Below, piece after piece: positions 17,218 through 25,432 of a stretch of DNA of 64,000 nt. Position numbers and translations under genes: made by a program. Position 1 is the first letter of the stretch. Each line of letters begins with the position of its first letter. The notes under the pieces were generated by a model. That model was not told where the DNA came from, ran no database searches, and worked only from the letters and a program-made list of their open reading frames with translations. Source of the DNA: Clostridia bacterium (GTDB lineage: Bacteria; Bacillota; Clostridia; Oscillospirales; CAG-272); contig JAFUPC010000085.1 in assembly GCA_017481495.1 (NCBI GenBank), forward strand, positions 1-64,000. The letters run 5' to 3'.

Positions 17218-17799
17218 ATGAACAACGCAATCGACATCCGACAGACGATGCTTTCGACCGACCGTCTCATTCTGCGCCCGTGGCGGGCGGAGGATCTGGA
17301 CGATTTTTACGCATATGCATCCGTGGACGGCGTCGGGCAGATGGCGGGCTGGCTTCCGCACACATCAAAGGAGATCTCCCGGGAACGCCTTGACCGCTGG
17401 ATGGAAACAGGCGACGTCTTCGCCATCGAACACCGCGCATCCGGCTGCGTGATCGGGTCGATTGGCATTCACCGCTCGTTTCTCGAAACCGTTCCCGGCT
17501 GGGAACAACGCCCGGTAAACGAAATCGGCTACGTCCTCTCGCGCGACTATTGGGGGCAGGGACTGATGCCGGAAGCGGTGCGGCGCGTACTTTCGTGGCT
17601 GTTTTCGGAGCAGAACCGCGCGGCTGTGACCGTTGCGCATTACGCGTTCAACAACCGCTCCCGGCGTGTCATTGAAAAGTGCGGGTTTGTGTATTACGAT
17701 ACCGTTCTGCATACAGCAAAGACCGGGGAGATGCATGAGACCCTGCGGTATGTGATAAAGCGGGAGGCGTTTGCGGAGAATGGGATGGCTGCAAATTAA
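17218..17799 (+). CDS. GNAT acetyltransferase, RimJ/RimL type
   Basis: 193 residues. TDRLILRPWRAEDLDDFYAYAS is the classic RimJ/RimL-type opening; YVLSRDYWGQGLMPEAVRRVL carries the acetyl-CoA-binding Gln/Arg-X-X-Gly-X-Gly-like loop, and NNRSRRVIEKCGFVYYD is the final motif. Such enzymes acetylate N-terminal or small-molecule amines; some act on antibiotics. The ATG at 17218 has an excellent AAGGAGGA site; in-frame starts further upstream would lie inside the leader. The leader (promoter, small ORF, terminator) suggests control by ribosome behaviour, which would fit a translation-inhibitor response, but the substrate is not shown. Confidence 0.88.
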   Translation: MNNAIDIRQTMLSTDRLILRPWRAEDLDDFYAYASVDGVGQMAGWLPHTSKEISRERLDRWMETGDVFAIEHRASGCVIGSIGIHRSFLETVPGWEQRPVNEIGYVLSRDYWGQGLMPEAVRRVLSWLFSEQNRAAVTVAHYAFNNRSRRVIEKCGFVYYDTVLHTAKTGEMHETLRYVIKREAFAENGMAAN

Positions 17800-17906
17800 G
17801 GGACAGGGCGCCTCGTTCCCCTACAGAGAAAAACGCAACGTGCCTCAAACCTTACACTCATGACACCCCCAATTCTAAAATTTTTCTGAAATTTTCGCAT
17901 AACATC

Positions 17907-17935
17907 TTGCTATTTCCCCTGAAATATAGTATAAT
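17907..17935 (+). promoter_or_regulatory. Promoter of argS
   Basis: TTGCTA at 17907-17912, 17-base spacer, TATAAT at 17930-17935. No T-box features were seen in the short leader. Confidence 0.75.
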
Positions 17936-17990
17936 ATAATGTAAGTATCTGTAAAATTATCGATTGAAATAAAAGGAGACATACCGTCTT

Positions 17991-19727
17991 ATGAATCAAC
18001 TGAAACAAACGGCGGCAGAAGCGGTTCTGTGCAAGATCAACGCACTCACGGACACCGCGAATCTTTCCGCCGACGACATCGCGGGTATGTTTGAATATCC
18101 GCCGGACCCAAAAATGGGCGACCTTGCGTTTCCGTGCTTCAAGCTGGCGAAGACCCTGCGGCAGGCACCGCCGAAGATCGCGGCAGCTCTTGCGGAAAAC
18201 CTTTCCATCCCCGGCATTTCCCGTGTGGAGGTCGCAGGCGGATATCTGAATCTGTTCACCGACAAGGCGGGCATGGCGGCAAATACCGTCAATACCATTC
18301 TTGCACAGAAAGAATCCTACGGCGGAAGCCATGAGGGCGACGGCAAGACCGTGGTGCTGGACTATTCCTCCCCCAACGTCGCAAAGCCGTTCCACATCGG
18401 CCACCTCGGCACGACCGTCATCGGTCACAGCCTGAAAAAGCTGCACGAATTTTCCGGCTACCACTGTATCGGCATCAACCATCTCGGCGACTGGGGAACG
18501 CAGTTCGGCAAGATGATCGTCGCTTACCGCAAATGGGGCAACCGTGCGAATGTCGAAGCGGGACAGTGCGATGCGCTGGTCGATCTGTATGTCAAGTTCC
18601 ACGAGGAAGCGGAAAAAGACCCGTCTCTCAACGACGAAGCGCGCGCAACGTTCACAGCGCTTGAGCATCACGACCCCGAATGCATGGAGCTGTGGAAGTG
18701 GATCATCGAAATTTCCTTAAAGGAATACGAAAAGACCTACAAGCAGCTCGGCATCACCTTTGACTCCTACAACGGCGAGAGCTTCTACTCCGACAAGATG
18801 CCCGCAGTCGTGGAAGAGTTGAAATCCAAGAACATCATGGTCATTGACGACGGCGCGTCCATCGTTGACCTGTCCGAATACAATATGCCCCCCTGCCTGA
18901 TCCTCAAACGTGACGGCTCAACGCTGTATCCCGCGCGTGACATCGCGGCGGCACTGTACCGCAAAAAGACCTACAACTTTGACAAGTGCATTTATGTCAC
19001 AAGTGCCGGTCAGAACCTGCACTTTGCGCAGTGGTTCAAGGTCATGGAGCTGATGGGCTACGATTGGGCAAAGGACGAGCTCGTCCACGTCCCCTACGGT
19101 ACCGTTTCCATCGACGGCGGCAAGCTTTCCACGCGTTCCGGCAACGTCGTTCTTCTGCGCGATCTGTTCAATCAGGCAATCGAAAAGGTTTCCGCCATCA
19201 TGGAGGAAAAGAACCCCGACCTGCCCGATAAGGAAAAGATCGCAGAATCCGTCGGTGTCAGCGCCATCGTCTTCTATTATCTGTCCTCCGGCAGAATCCG
19301 CGACATCAACTTCATCATGGAAGATGCGCTGTCCTTTGAGGGCAACACCGGCCCCTACGCGCAGTATACCTACGCCCGCGCCTGCTCCATTGTTTCCAAA
19401 GCGGAGAACACCGGCATGACCGACCTCGATTCCCCCGTATCCATTGCGGGTGTCACCCTGACGGAAGAAGAAAACGCGCTCGTCAAGACCCTTGCCCTGT
19501 TCCCCGATAAGGTCGCGCAGGCGCTCCACGAATACGAGCCGTCCGTCATCACGCGCTACATTCTCGATGTCTGCGCCGATTTCAACCGCTTCTACCATGA
19601 CGTGCAGATCCTCACCTGCGAGGACGAGCTGCTCCGCGCGGTCCGCGTCAAGCTGACAATGGCGACCAAGTATGTGCTCGGCTCGGCGTTTGACCTCATC
19701 TGCATCGGGAAGAACGAGAAGATCTGA
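17991..19727 (+). CDS. argS: Arginyl-tRNA synthetase
   Basis: 578 residues, class I synthetase charging tRNA-Arg. An N-terminal Add1-type domain occupies about 1-115. The adenylate site motif is AKPFHIGHLGTT (HIGH, near 135-146), followed by GINHLGDWGTQFGK, which is diagnostic for ArgRS. The KMSKS-type loop is GGKLSTRSGN. The C-terminal helical DALR anticodon-binding domain includes TYARACSIVSKAE and VSAIVFYYLSSGR. AAAGGAGA precedes the ATG. It is followed by a hairpin-rich spacer and yebC. Confidence 0.97.
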   Translation: MNQLKQTAAEAVLCKINALTDTANLSADDIAGMFEYPPDPKMGDLAFPCFKLAKTLRQAPPKIAAALAENLSIPGISRVEVAGGYLNLFTDKAGMAANTVNTILAQKESYGGSHEGDGKTVVLDYSSPNVAKPFHIGHLGTTVIGHSLKKLHEFSGYHCIGINHLGDWGTQFGKMIVAYRKWGNRANVEAGQCDALVDLYVKFHEEAEKDPSLNDEARATFTALEHHDPECMELWKWIIEISLKEYEKTYKQLGITFDSYNGESFYSDKMPAVVEELKSKNIMVIDDGASIVDLSEYNMPPCLILKRDGSTLYPARDIAAALYRKKTYNFDKCIYVTSAGQNLHFAQWFKVMELMGYDWAKDELVHVPYGTVSIDGGKLSTRSGNVVLLRDLFNQAIEKVSAIMEEKNPDLPDKEKIAESVGVSAIVFYYLSSGRIRDINFIMEDALSFEGNTGPYAQYTYARACSIVSKAENTGMTDLDSPVSIAGVTLTEEENALVKTLALFPDKVAQALHEYEPSVITRYILDVCADFNRFYHDVQILTCEDELLRAVRVKLTMATKYVLGSAFDLICIGKNEKI

Positions 19728-19750
19728 TCGGAAGCCCCACCGCTCCAAAA

Positions 19751-19803
19751 GTTTTTGATCGACCTTTTTTCAAAAAGGTCGCGGGGTTTTGGGGCAGCGC
19801 CCC
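19751..19803 (+). repeat. Double hairpin after argS
   Basis: CGACCTTTTT (19760-19769) pairs perfectly with AAAAAGGTCG (19772-19781), and GGGGC-AGC-GCCCC follows at 19791-19803. The form resembles intergenic repeats common in gut Clostridia and may serve as the argS terminator. The rest of the 225-base gap shows no gene. Confidence 0.6.
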
Positions 19804-19952
19804 GAATCGATGCCCGCAGGCGGCGAAATGCCCTGACGCTTGCAAGCGGATTTTCTCTTTTTGTTACTTTTTCCTGCGGAAAACGAGAAAAAGCAAGAAT
19901 GAAAGCGTAACAAAACCTCAATTATTACCACAATAAAAGGAGTACCAATACA

Positions 19953-20672
19953 ATGTCCGGACATTCCAAATGGAACAACATCAAACACAAAAAAGAAAAA
20001 ACCGACGCACAGCGTGCGAAGGTCTTCACCAAGGTCGGTAAGGAAATGGCTGTCGCCGTCAAGGAGGGCGGTCCCGACCCGGTTTCCAATACCAAGCTTG
20101 CCACGTTGATCGCAAAGGCAAAGACCCTCAACGTCCCCAACGATAACATCGACCGTATCATCAAGAAGGCATCCTCCGCCGATGCTGCAGATTATGAGGA
20201 GATCACCTACGAGGGCTACGGCCCGGCAGGTGTTGCCGTCATCGTGCAGGCGACCACCGACTCCCGCAACAGAACCGCGGGCAATGTCCGCCACTATTTC
20301 GACAAGTTCGGCGGAAACCTCGGTACCGTCGGCTGTGTCTCGTTCATGTTTGAGGACAAGGGTCTCATCGTCATCGAAAAGGAAGATGTCGATGAGGATC
20401 AGCTGATGGAGGATGCACTGGAAGCCGGCGCGACCGACTTCGCCGCAGAGGATGAAGTTTTTGAAATCTACACCGAAGTCGACGACGTTGCCGTTGTTGC
20501 AAAAGCACTCTCCGACAAGGGCTACACCTACGTCTCCGCAGAAGAAGACAAGATCCCCCAGTCCTATATCACCCTGACCGATGAGGATGCCATCACCAAC
20601 ATGAACAAGCTCATCGACGCGCTGGAAGACGACGACGATATTACGGCGTTCTTCCATAACTGGGAAGAATAA
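19953..20672 (+). CDS. yebC: YebC/PmpR family protein
   Basis: 239 residues, the standard length. The N-terminus SGHSKWNNIKHKKEKTDAQR is the family hallmark, followed by VSNTKLATLIAKAKTLNVP and YEEITYEGYGPAGVAVIV. Known roles are as a DNA-binding regulator in some bacteria and, from more recent work on this family, as a factor easing translation of proline-rich stretches. It sits between argS and valS, in keeping with a translation role. AAAAGGAG precedes the start. The stop codon lies within the first hairpin of the array that separates it from valS. Confidence 0.95.
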   Translation: MSGHSKWNNIKHKKEKTDAQRAKVFTKVGKEMAVAVKEGGPDPVSNTKLATLIAKAKTLNVPNDNIDRIIKKASSADAADYEEITYEGYGPAGVAVIVQATTDSRNRTAGNVRHYFDKFGGNLGTVGCVSFMFEDKGLIVIEKEDVDEDQLMEDALEAGATDFAAEDEVFEIYTEVDDVAVVAKALSDKGYTYVSAEEDKIPQSYITLTDEDAITNMNKLIDALEDDDDITAFFHNWEE

Positions 20673-20922
20673 ACCGCTTACGCGGTTTATTCAAAAGAGT
20701 TTCAGACCTGATGGGTCTGAAACTCCGCATCGGAGCAATCATCGCCGGGCGATGATTGCAATGATATATATTTCTGGCGAAATAGAAATATATGATATAA
20801 ATTCCGGAAAACCGAATTTATGATAAATGATATTGCGGCGAATACCGCAATGACAATTACTTTGAACGTCTTCGCAATGATGCGACAAGTGCATCAAGAT
20901 TGCGCCGTACCATACATGTACG
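20667..20922 (+). repeat. Array of seven to eight consecutive hairpins between yebC and valS
   Basis: Stems in order: 20667-20677/20682-20692 (11 pairs), 20697-20708/20714-20725 (12), 20735-20745/20749-20759 (11), 20766-20775/20784-20793 (10), 20797-20804/20814-20821 (8 plus inner pairs), 20832-20838/20845-20851 (7), 20873-20883/20891-20904 (imperfect), 20906-20910/20918-20922 (5). The first three are perfect with loops of three to five bases. They fill the whole gap; no T-box core was found. Confidence 0.85.
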
Positions 20923-20937
20923 AGAAAGGATACAACA

Positions 20938-23646
20938 ATGAAACACGAACTTGCCAAAACGTATGCTCCGAATGAGCTTGAGGACCGCATTTACAAGGAA
21001 TGGTGCGAAAAGGGGTATTTCACGCCCGACACCAAGGGAGATGCGCCTTCCTACACCATCGTCATTCCGCCGCCCAACATCACGGGGCAGCTGCACATGG
21101 GTCATGCGCTTGACAACACCCTGCAGGACATCCTCATCCGCCACAAGCGGATGCAGGGCTACTGCACGCTCTGGGTTCCCGGAACCGACCACGCTTCTAT
21201 TGCGACCGAGGTCAAGATCGTGGAAGCGATGCGCAAAGAGGGTCTGACCAAGGAAGACATCGGCCGCGATGCGTTTCTGGAACGCGCGTGGGACTGGAAA
21301 GCGCAGTACGGCGGACGGATCATCTCCCAGCTGAAGCGTCTCGGCTCCTCCTGCGACTGGTCGCGCGAACGCTTCACGATGGACGAGGGTTGCTCCCGCG
21401 CCGTCAAGGAGGTTTTTGTCCGCCTGTATGACGAGGGTCTCATCTACCGCGGCAACCGCATGATCAACTGGTGCCCGTGCTGCGGCACGTCCATTTCCGA
21501 CGCAGAAGTGGAATACGAGGAGCAGAACGGCAATTTCTGGCATCTGCTTTATCCGGTCAAGGAGACCGGCGAAATGTTGGAGCTGGCGACCACCCGTCCC
21601 GAAACGATGCTCGGCGACACCGCCGTTGCCATCAACGCAGACGACCCCCGTTACGCGCATCTGCACGGCTGTCACGTCATTCTGCCGCTCATCAACAAGG
21701 AAATTCCGATCGTCTGCGACGAGCACGCCGACATGACCAAGGGAACCGGTGTCGTCAAGATCACCCCCGCACACGACCCCAACGACTTTGAGGTCGGTCA
21801 GCGCCACAGCCTGCCCGTCGTCCGCGTGTTCACCTACGATGGTCACATGACGGGTGCCGAGGACAAGGCGGCGTGCGACGAGCTGTTTGCATCCGGCCGC
21901 GCATCCGTCGGGGAACCCGAGGTTCTCGACTGCGGCAAGTACGCCGGCATGACGACCAAGGAAGCGCGCAAAGCGATCGTTGCCGACCTGGAAGCGCTGG
22001 GTCTGCTCAAATCCATCGAACCGCTGACCCACGAGGTCGGCACCTGTTACCGCTGTCACACCACCATCGAGCCGATGGTCTCCAAGCAGTGGTTCGTGAA
22101 GATGGAACCGCTGGCAAAGCCCGCCATCGACGTCGTGCGCTCCGGTGAGATCAAGTTCGTTCCCGAACGCTTTGACAAAAACTATTTCCACTGGATGGAA
22201 AACATCCGCGACTGGTGTATTTCCAGACAGCTCTGGTGGGGCCACAGAATCCCCGCGTTCTACTGCGACGACTGCGGCGAAATGATCGTCACTAAGGACG
22301 AAAAAGCCGTCTGTCCGAAGTGCGGAAAGGAAATGCGGCAGGATCCCGACACGCTTGACACCTGGTTCTCCTCCGCGCTCTGGCCATTCTCCACGCTCGG
22401 CTGGCCGGACAGCACCGAAGACTTAAAGCGTTTCTATCCGACCAGCACCCTTGTCACCGGATACGACATTATCACGTTCTGGGTCTCCCGCATGATCTTC
22501 TCCGGCATGGCATGGATGAACGAAAAGCCGTTCTCCACGGTGCTTATCCACGGTCTGGTGCGCGATGCGCAGGGACGGAAGATGTCCAAGTCTCTGGGCA
22601 ACGGCATTGACCCGCTGGAAATTATCGACAAGTACGGCGCCGATGCGCTCCGTTTCGCGCTTGCAACGGGCAACGCTCCCGGCAACGATATGCGTTTCTC
22701 CGATGAAAAGATCGAAGCGGCAAGAAACTTCACGAACAAGATCTGGAACGCCGCGCGTTTCGTTCTGATGAATCTCGACATCGACGAATGTGTGCTTCCC
22801 GCCGAAGACAAACTGCACATCGAGGACAAGTGGATTCTCTCCCTTTACAATAAGGTCGTGCGCGACGTCGGCGCAAACCTGGAAAAGTACGAGATCGGCA
22901 TTGCGCTGTCCAACCTCTACGACTTCATCTGGGACATCTTCTGCGACTGGTACATTGAACTGGTCAAGCCGAGACTGAACAACCCCGGCACCGAGGAAAA
23001 TCTGACCGCGCAGAATGTCATCACCTATGTGCTTGAAGGTACAATGAAGCTTCTGCATCCGTTCATGCCGTTCATCACGGAAGAGATCTGGCAGAAGCTG
23101 CCGCACACCGCCGGCGCACATCCGGAAACGGTCATGCTCTCTGCGTATCCCGTCTACGACGAATCCCTTGATTTCTCCGCCGACGAGATCCACATGGAAC
23201 GGCTGATTGCCGCCATCAAGGCCATCCGCAACCGCCGCGCCGAGATGAATGTCCCGCCGTCCAAGAAGGCGAAGCTGTTCATCGTGACCGCGGAAAAGGA
23301 GACGTTCTCCGACAAGACCGCCGTCTTCTTCCAGAAGCTGGCATCCGCGTCCGAGGTCACCGTCGTCGATTCTTATGCCGATGACTCCGCCGTGCAGCTC
23401 ATCACCGACTGCGCAACGCTGTTCATTCCGCTCGGCGACCTTGTGGACTTTGAAAAGGAACGCGCCCGCCTGAACAAGGAACGCGAAAACATCGAACGCG
23501 AAATCGGCCGTGTCGAGGGCAAGCTCGCCAACGAATCCTTCGTCGCCAAAGCCCCCGCCGCCGTCGTTGACGGCGAAAAGGCAAAGCTGGCAAAGTACAA
23601 GGACACGCTCGCAGGCATCCTCTCCGCGCTGGAAAGTCTGAAATAA
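20938..23646 (+). CDS. valS: Valyl-tRNA synthetase
   Basis: 902 residues, class I synthetase charging tRNA-Val. PPPNITGQLHMGHALDNTLQD holds the HIGH motif; the CP1 editing domain includes TTRPETMLGDTAVAIN and GTGVVKITPAHDPNDFEVG; a zinc-type Cys set CDDCGEMIV...CPKCGKEM is present; the KMSKS loop is GRKMSKSLGNGIDPLE. The C-terminal coiled coil (about 835-902, FEKERARLNKERENIEREIG) is typical of ValRS. AAAGGA precedes the ATG. It is terminated by a strong bidirectional hairpin at 23673-23706. Confidence 0.97.
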   Translation: MKHELAKTYAPNELEDRIYKEWCEKGYFTPDTKGDAPSYTIVIPPPNITGQLHMGHALDNTLQDILIRHKRMQGYCTLWVPGTDHASIATEVKIVEAMRKEGLTKEDIGRDAFLERAWDWKAQYGGRIISQLKRLGSSCDWSRERFTMDEGCSRAVKEVFVRLYDEGLIYRGNRMINWCPCCGTSISDAEVEYEEQNGNFWHLLYPVKETGEMLELATTRPETMLGDTAVAINADDPRYAHLHGCHVILPLINKEIPIVCDEHADMTKGTGVVKITPAHDPNDFEVGQRHSLPVVRVFTYDGHMTGAEDKAACDELFASGRASVGEPEVLDCGKYAGMTTKEARKAIVADLEALGLLKSIEPLTHEVGTCYRCHTTIEPMVSKQWFVKMEPLAKPAIDVVRSGEIKFVPERFDKNYFHWMENIRDWCISRQLWWGHRIPAFYCDDCGEMIVTKDEKAVCPKCGKEMRQDPDTLDTWFSSALWPFSTLGWPDSTEDLKRFYPTSTLVTGYDIITFWVSRMIFSGMAWMNEKPFSTVLIHGLVRDAQGRKMSKSLGNGIDPLEIIDKYGADALRFALATGNAPGNDMRFSDEKIEAARNFTNKIWNAARFVLMNLDIDECVLPAEDKLHIEDKWILSLYNKVVRDVGANLEKYEIGIALSNLYDFIWDIFCDWYIELVKPRLNNPGTEENLTAQNVITYVLEGTMKLLHPFMPFITEEIWQKLPHTAGAHPETVMLSAYPVYDESLDFSADEIHMERLIAAIKAIRNRRAEMNVPPSKKAKLFIVTAEKETFSDKTAVFFQKLASASEVTVVDSYADDSAVQLITDCATLFIPLGDLVDFEKERARLNKERENIEREIGRVEGKLANESFVAKAPAAVVDGEKAKLAKYKDTLAGILSALESLK

Positions 23647-23672
23647 AAGAACGATATTTCACAAAATAAAGA

Positions 23673-23712
23673 AGCGTGTTTTCCTATATATAATGGAAAA
23701 CACGCTCTTATT
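23673..23712. terminator. Bidirectional terminator between valS and the immunity-like gene
   Basis: AGCGTGTTTTCC (23673-23684) pairs perfectly with 23695-23706, with T-rich sequence after it and A-rich sequence before it; the two genes converge here. Confidence 0.85.
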
Positions 23713-24343
23713 ATTTATCCTGTTTATTTCTTGCTGACCTCTGTGAAGATCGTTTCACTTCAATAAAAGATGTACCTTCAAAAATTTTGCTGAAATGCAC
23801 AAGTTCCCTATCAGGCTTTTGGGACACCCATGGATTTGGAATTTCAAACATTTCATAATATTCATCCGGATAACGAATCCGAGAAAAATCAAAATGTTCA
23901 TTCAGATTTTTGACATAATCATATGGATTTTCCATCGGAGTGTATGGAAACATCTCCTCAAGCATCCGAAACGCCGCACTGGATTCCTTCGATTCATCTC
24001 TAATGATTTTTTCGATGCGGGAATAGATATTATCAGCAGTTTGATACGGAACATCCGATAACACGGCGATTCGATGAACTGCATATAAAAGACGCATGAA
24101 ATCCTCAAGATTTTCCGCAAGCGGATGAACATGATGCCCATCCTGCGGATGGAATTCCATCATAAAGATCATGTCACCAAATTCTTTTATCCGGCAATAG
24201 TAATCCGAATATGATGAACGCGCAAATATCATTGTATTCAATGGAGCACAAAATGTTGGAGAAGTGTCTTCCTTAAATGCAATTTCAAGTAAATTCTCAT
24301 ATTGCGTTCCGATTTTTATCAATAAATCACGATACAGGGACAT
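23711..24343 (-). CDS. Probable immunity protein of the HNH nuclease (SUKH-like, tentative)
   Basis: 210 residues from the ATG at 24343, with no signal peptide. Its start lies inside the 3' end of the nuclease gene (17-base overlap), so the two are translationally coupled. Features such as NTMIFARSSYSDYYCRIKEF, GDMIFMMEFHPQDG and ENLEDFMRLLYAVH recall SMI1/KNR4 (SUKH) immunity proteins, but the match is weak by eye. Cytosolic location and order (toxin first, partner second) fit an immunity role against the secreted nuclease. In-frame ATGs at 24361 and 24385 would lengthen it inside the nuclease frame. The DNA is AT-rich, unlike the flanks. Confidence 0.6.
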   Translation of the reverse strand: MSLYRDLLIKIGTQYENLLEIAFKEDTSPTFCAPLNTMIFARSSYSDYYCRIKEFGDMIFMMEFHPQDGHHVHPLAENLEDFMRLLYAVHRIAVLSDVPYQTADNIYSRIEKIIRDESKESSAAFRMLEEMFPYTPMENPYDYVKNLNEHFDFSRIRYPDEYYEMFEIPNPWVSQKPDRELVHFSKIFEGTSFIEVKRSSQRSARNKQDK

Positions 24344-25250
24344 AATTACTGAACCACGCATGGATTGACTTATGAAAAGCGTCATCCAAATGAATTAAAT
24401 TACTGTAATCATGAGTTCCGCCCAAAAAAAGCGGTTGCATATGATGAATTACATACGATGTATCAAGATCTATTCCATTAATTGCTTTATATTCTTTGAA
24501 GTAAAGAGTTCGATATTGCACAGCATCTCTATCAACGATATATCCCCTAACCCAATCCGCTCGGGGTTTAAGCAATGTTTTCCCCAAATTGTCAGAATAC
24601 TCAAAATCCCATACCAAAGCCTTTAAATTTAAAAGTTCGGTATTGGTTACACCATCTCCACCGACCTGAATAGTCGAATTAATTAAATCAATATCATAAG
24701 TAAACCTGTAGTAAGCTGTTTTTCTTGCAGTTGCAAATTCCAAATTCACACCGTAGTCAGTATTACTATCAATTGTATGTGTATATGTTTTATCTGCATC
24801 AGACTGTACAGCTCCAGTTAAATCCAAGATGTTTACTGCCGTAAAATAAGAATCATTTGTCCCGGTGGTGATATCTCTTAAACACGAAAATGTAATTGTT
24901 ATATCCGGTTTATTTACTAAATGAGAGACACAGTCCACATTCAATTGCCAGTTATATAGCCCCGTACTTGAATTATATCCGCTACTAATTTTCACCACGA
25001 ATTCATAGTTTTCGATTTTAATTGTTCCGGAACTATATGTAGAACTTAATGATTCAATTTCACTTTGTACATCTGCAGTGCCTTCAAAACTTGCAGTTTG
25101 AAGACCAGAATCATCGATTATTGAATTGTCAATTTCGGAGGTATTAATAGAATTATCATACTCATACTCCGTATAACCATGAACCGTAAACGATAGCATA
25201 ATCGAAACAGCCAACATTATAATCGAATACTTCTTAAACTTAATTCTCAT
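24327..25250 (-). CDS. Secreted protein with C-terminal HNH/His-Me nuclease domain (putative toxin)
   Basis: 307 residues. MRIKFKKYSIIMLAVSIMLSFTVHG is a Sec signal peptide. Residues about 30-230 are Ser/Thr/Asn-rich and beta-predicted, with no recognised domain. The C-terminus holds an HNH-type core: His269-His270, Asn284, His293 and His297 in VIHHMQPLFLGGTHDYSNLI followed by HLDDAFHKSIHAWF, as in colicin/pyocin-like and polymorphic-toxin nucleases. AGAGGAG precedes the start. Both this gene and its overlapping partner are AT-rich, suggesting horizontal transfer between valS and the sigma-factor gene. Predicted to act outside the cell on competitor DNA; export and target are inferred. Confidence 0.78.
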   Translation of the reverse strand: MRIKFKKYSIIMLAVSIMLSFTVHGYTEYEYDNSINTSEIDNSIIDDSGLQTASFEGTADVQSEIESLSSTYSSGTIKIENYEFVVKISSGYNSSTGLYNWQLNVDCVSHLVNKPDITITFSCLRDITTGTNDSYFTAVNILDLTGAVQSDADKTYTHTIDSNTDYGVNLEFATARKTAYYRFTYDIDLINSTIQVGGDGVTNTELLNLKALVWDFEYSDNLGKTLLKPRADWVRGYIVDRDAVQYRTLYFKEYKAINGIDLDTSYVIHHMQPLFLGGTHDYSNLIHLDDAFHKSIHAWFSNYVPVS

Positions 25251-25432
25251 ATTTTCACTCCTCTTTTTCTTTCACGATTTAATGTATTAACTCGTTATCT
25301 ATATTGTATCAAACAAATATGAATATAAGCGCAACAATCATTTAAATAATTGTGAATTTTCGATGGATAATTTCCGTTTTCCCCAATCCTCCCCCTCGAT
25401 CCGACACCTTATCTATGAAAGGAGATGATTCC

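Noticed and set aside
20673..20937. T-box riboswitch before valS
   Set aside because: No T-box core (GGTGGNACCGCG type) or specifier-loop arrangement was found; the leader is a series of independent short hairpins.
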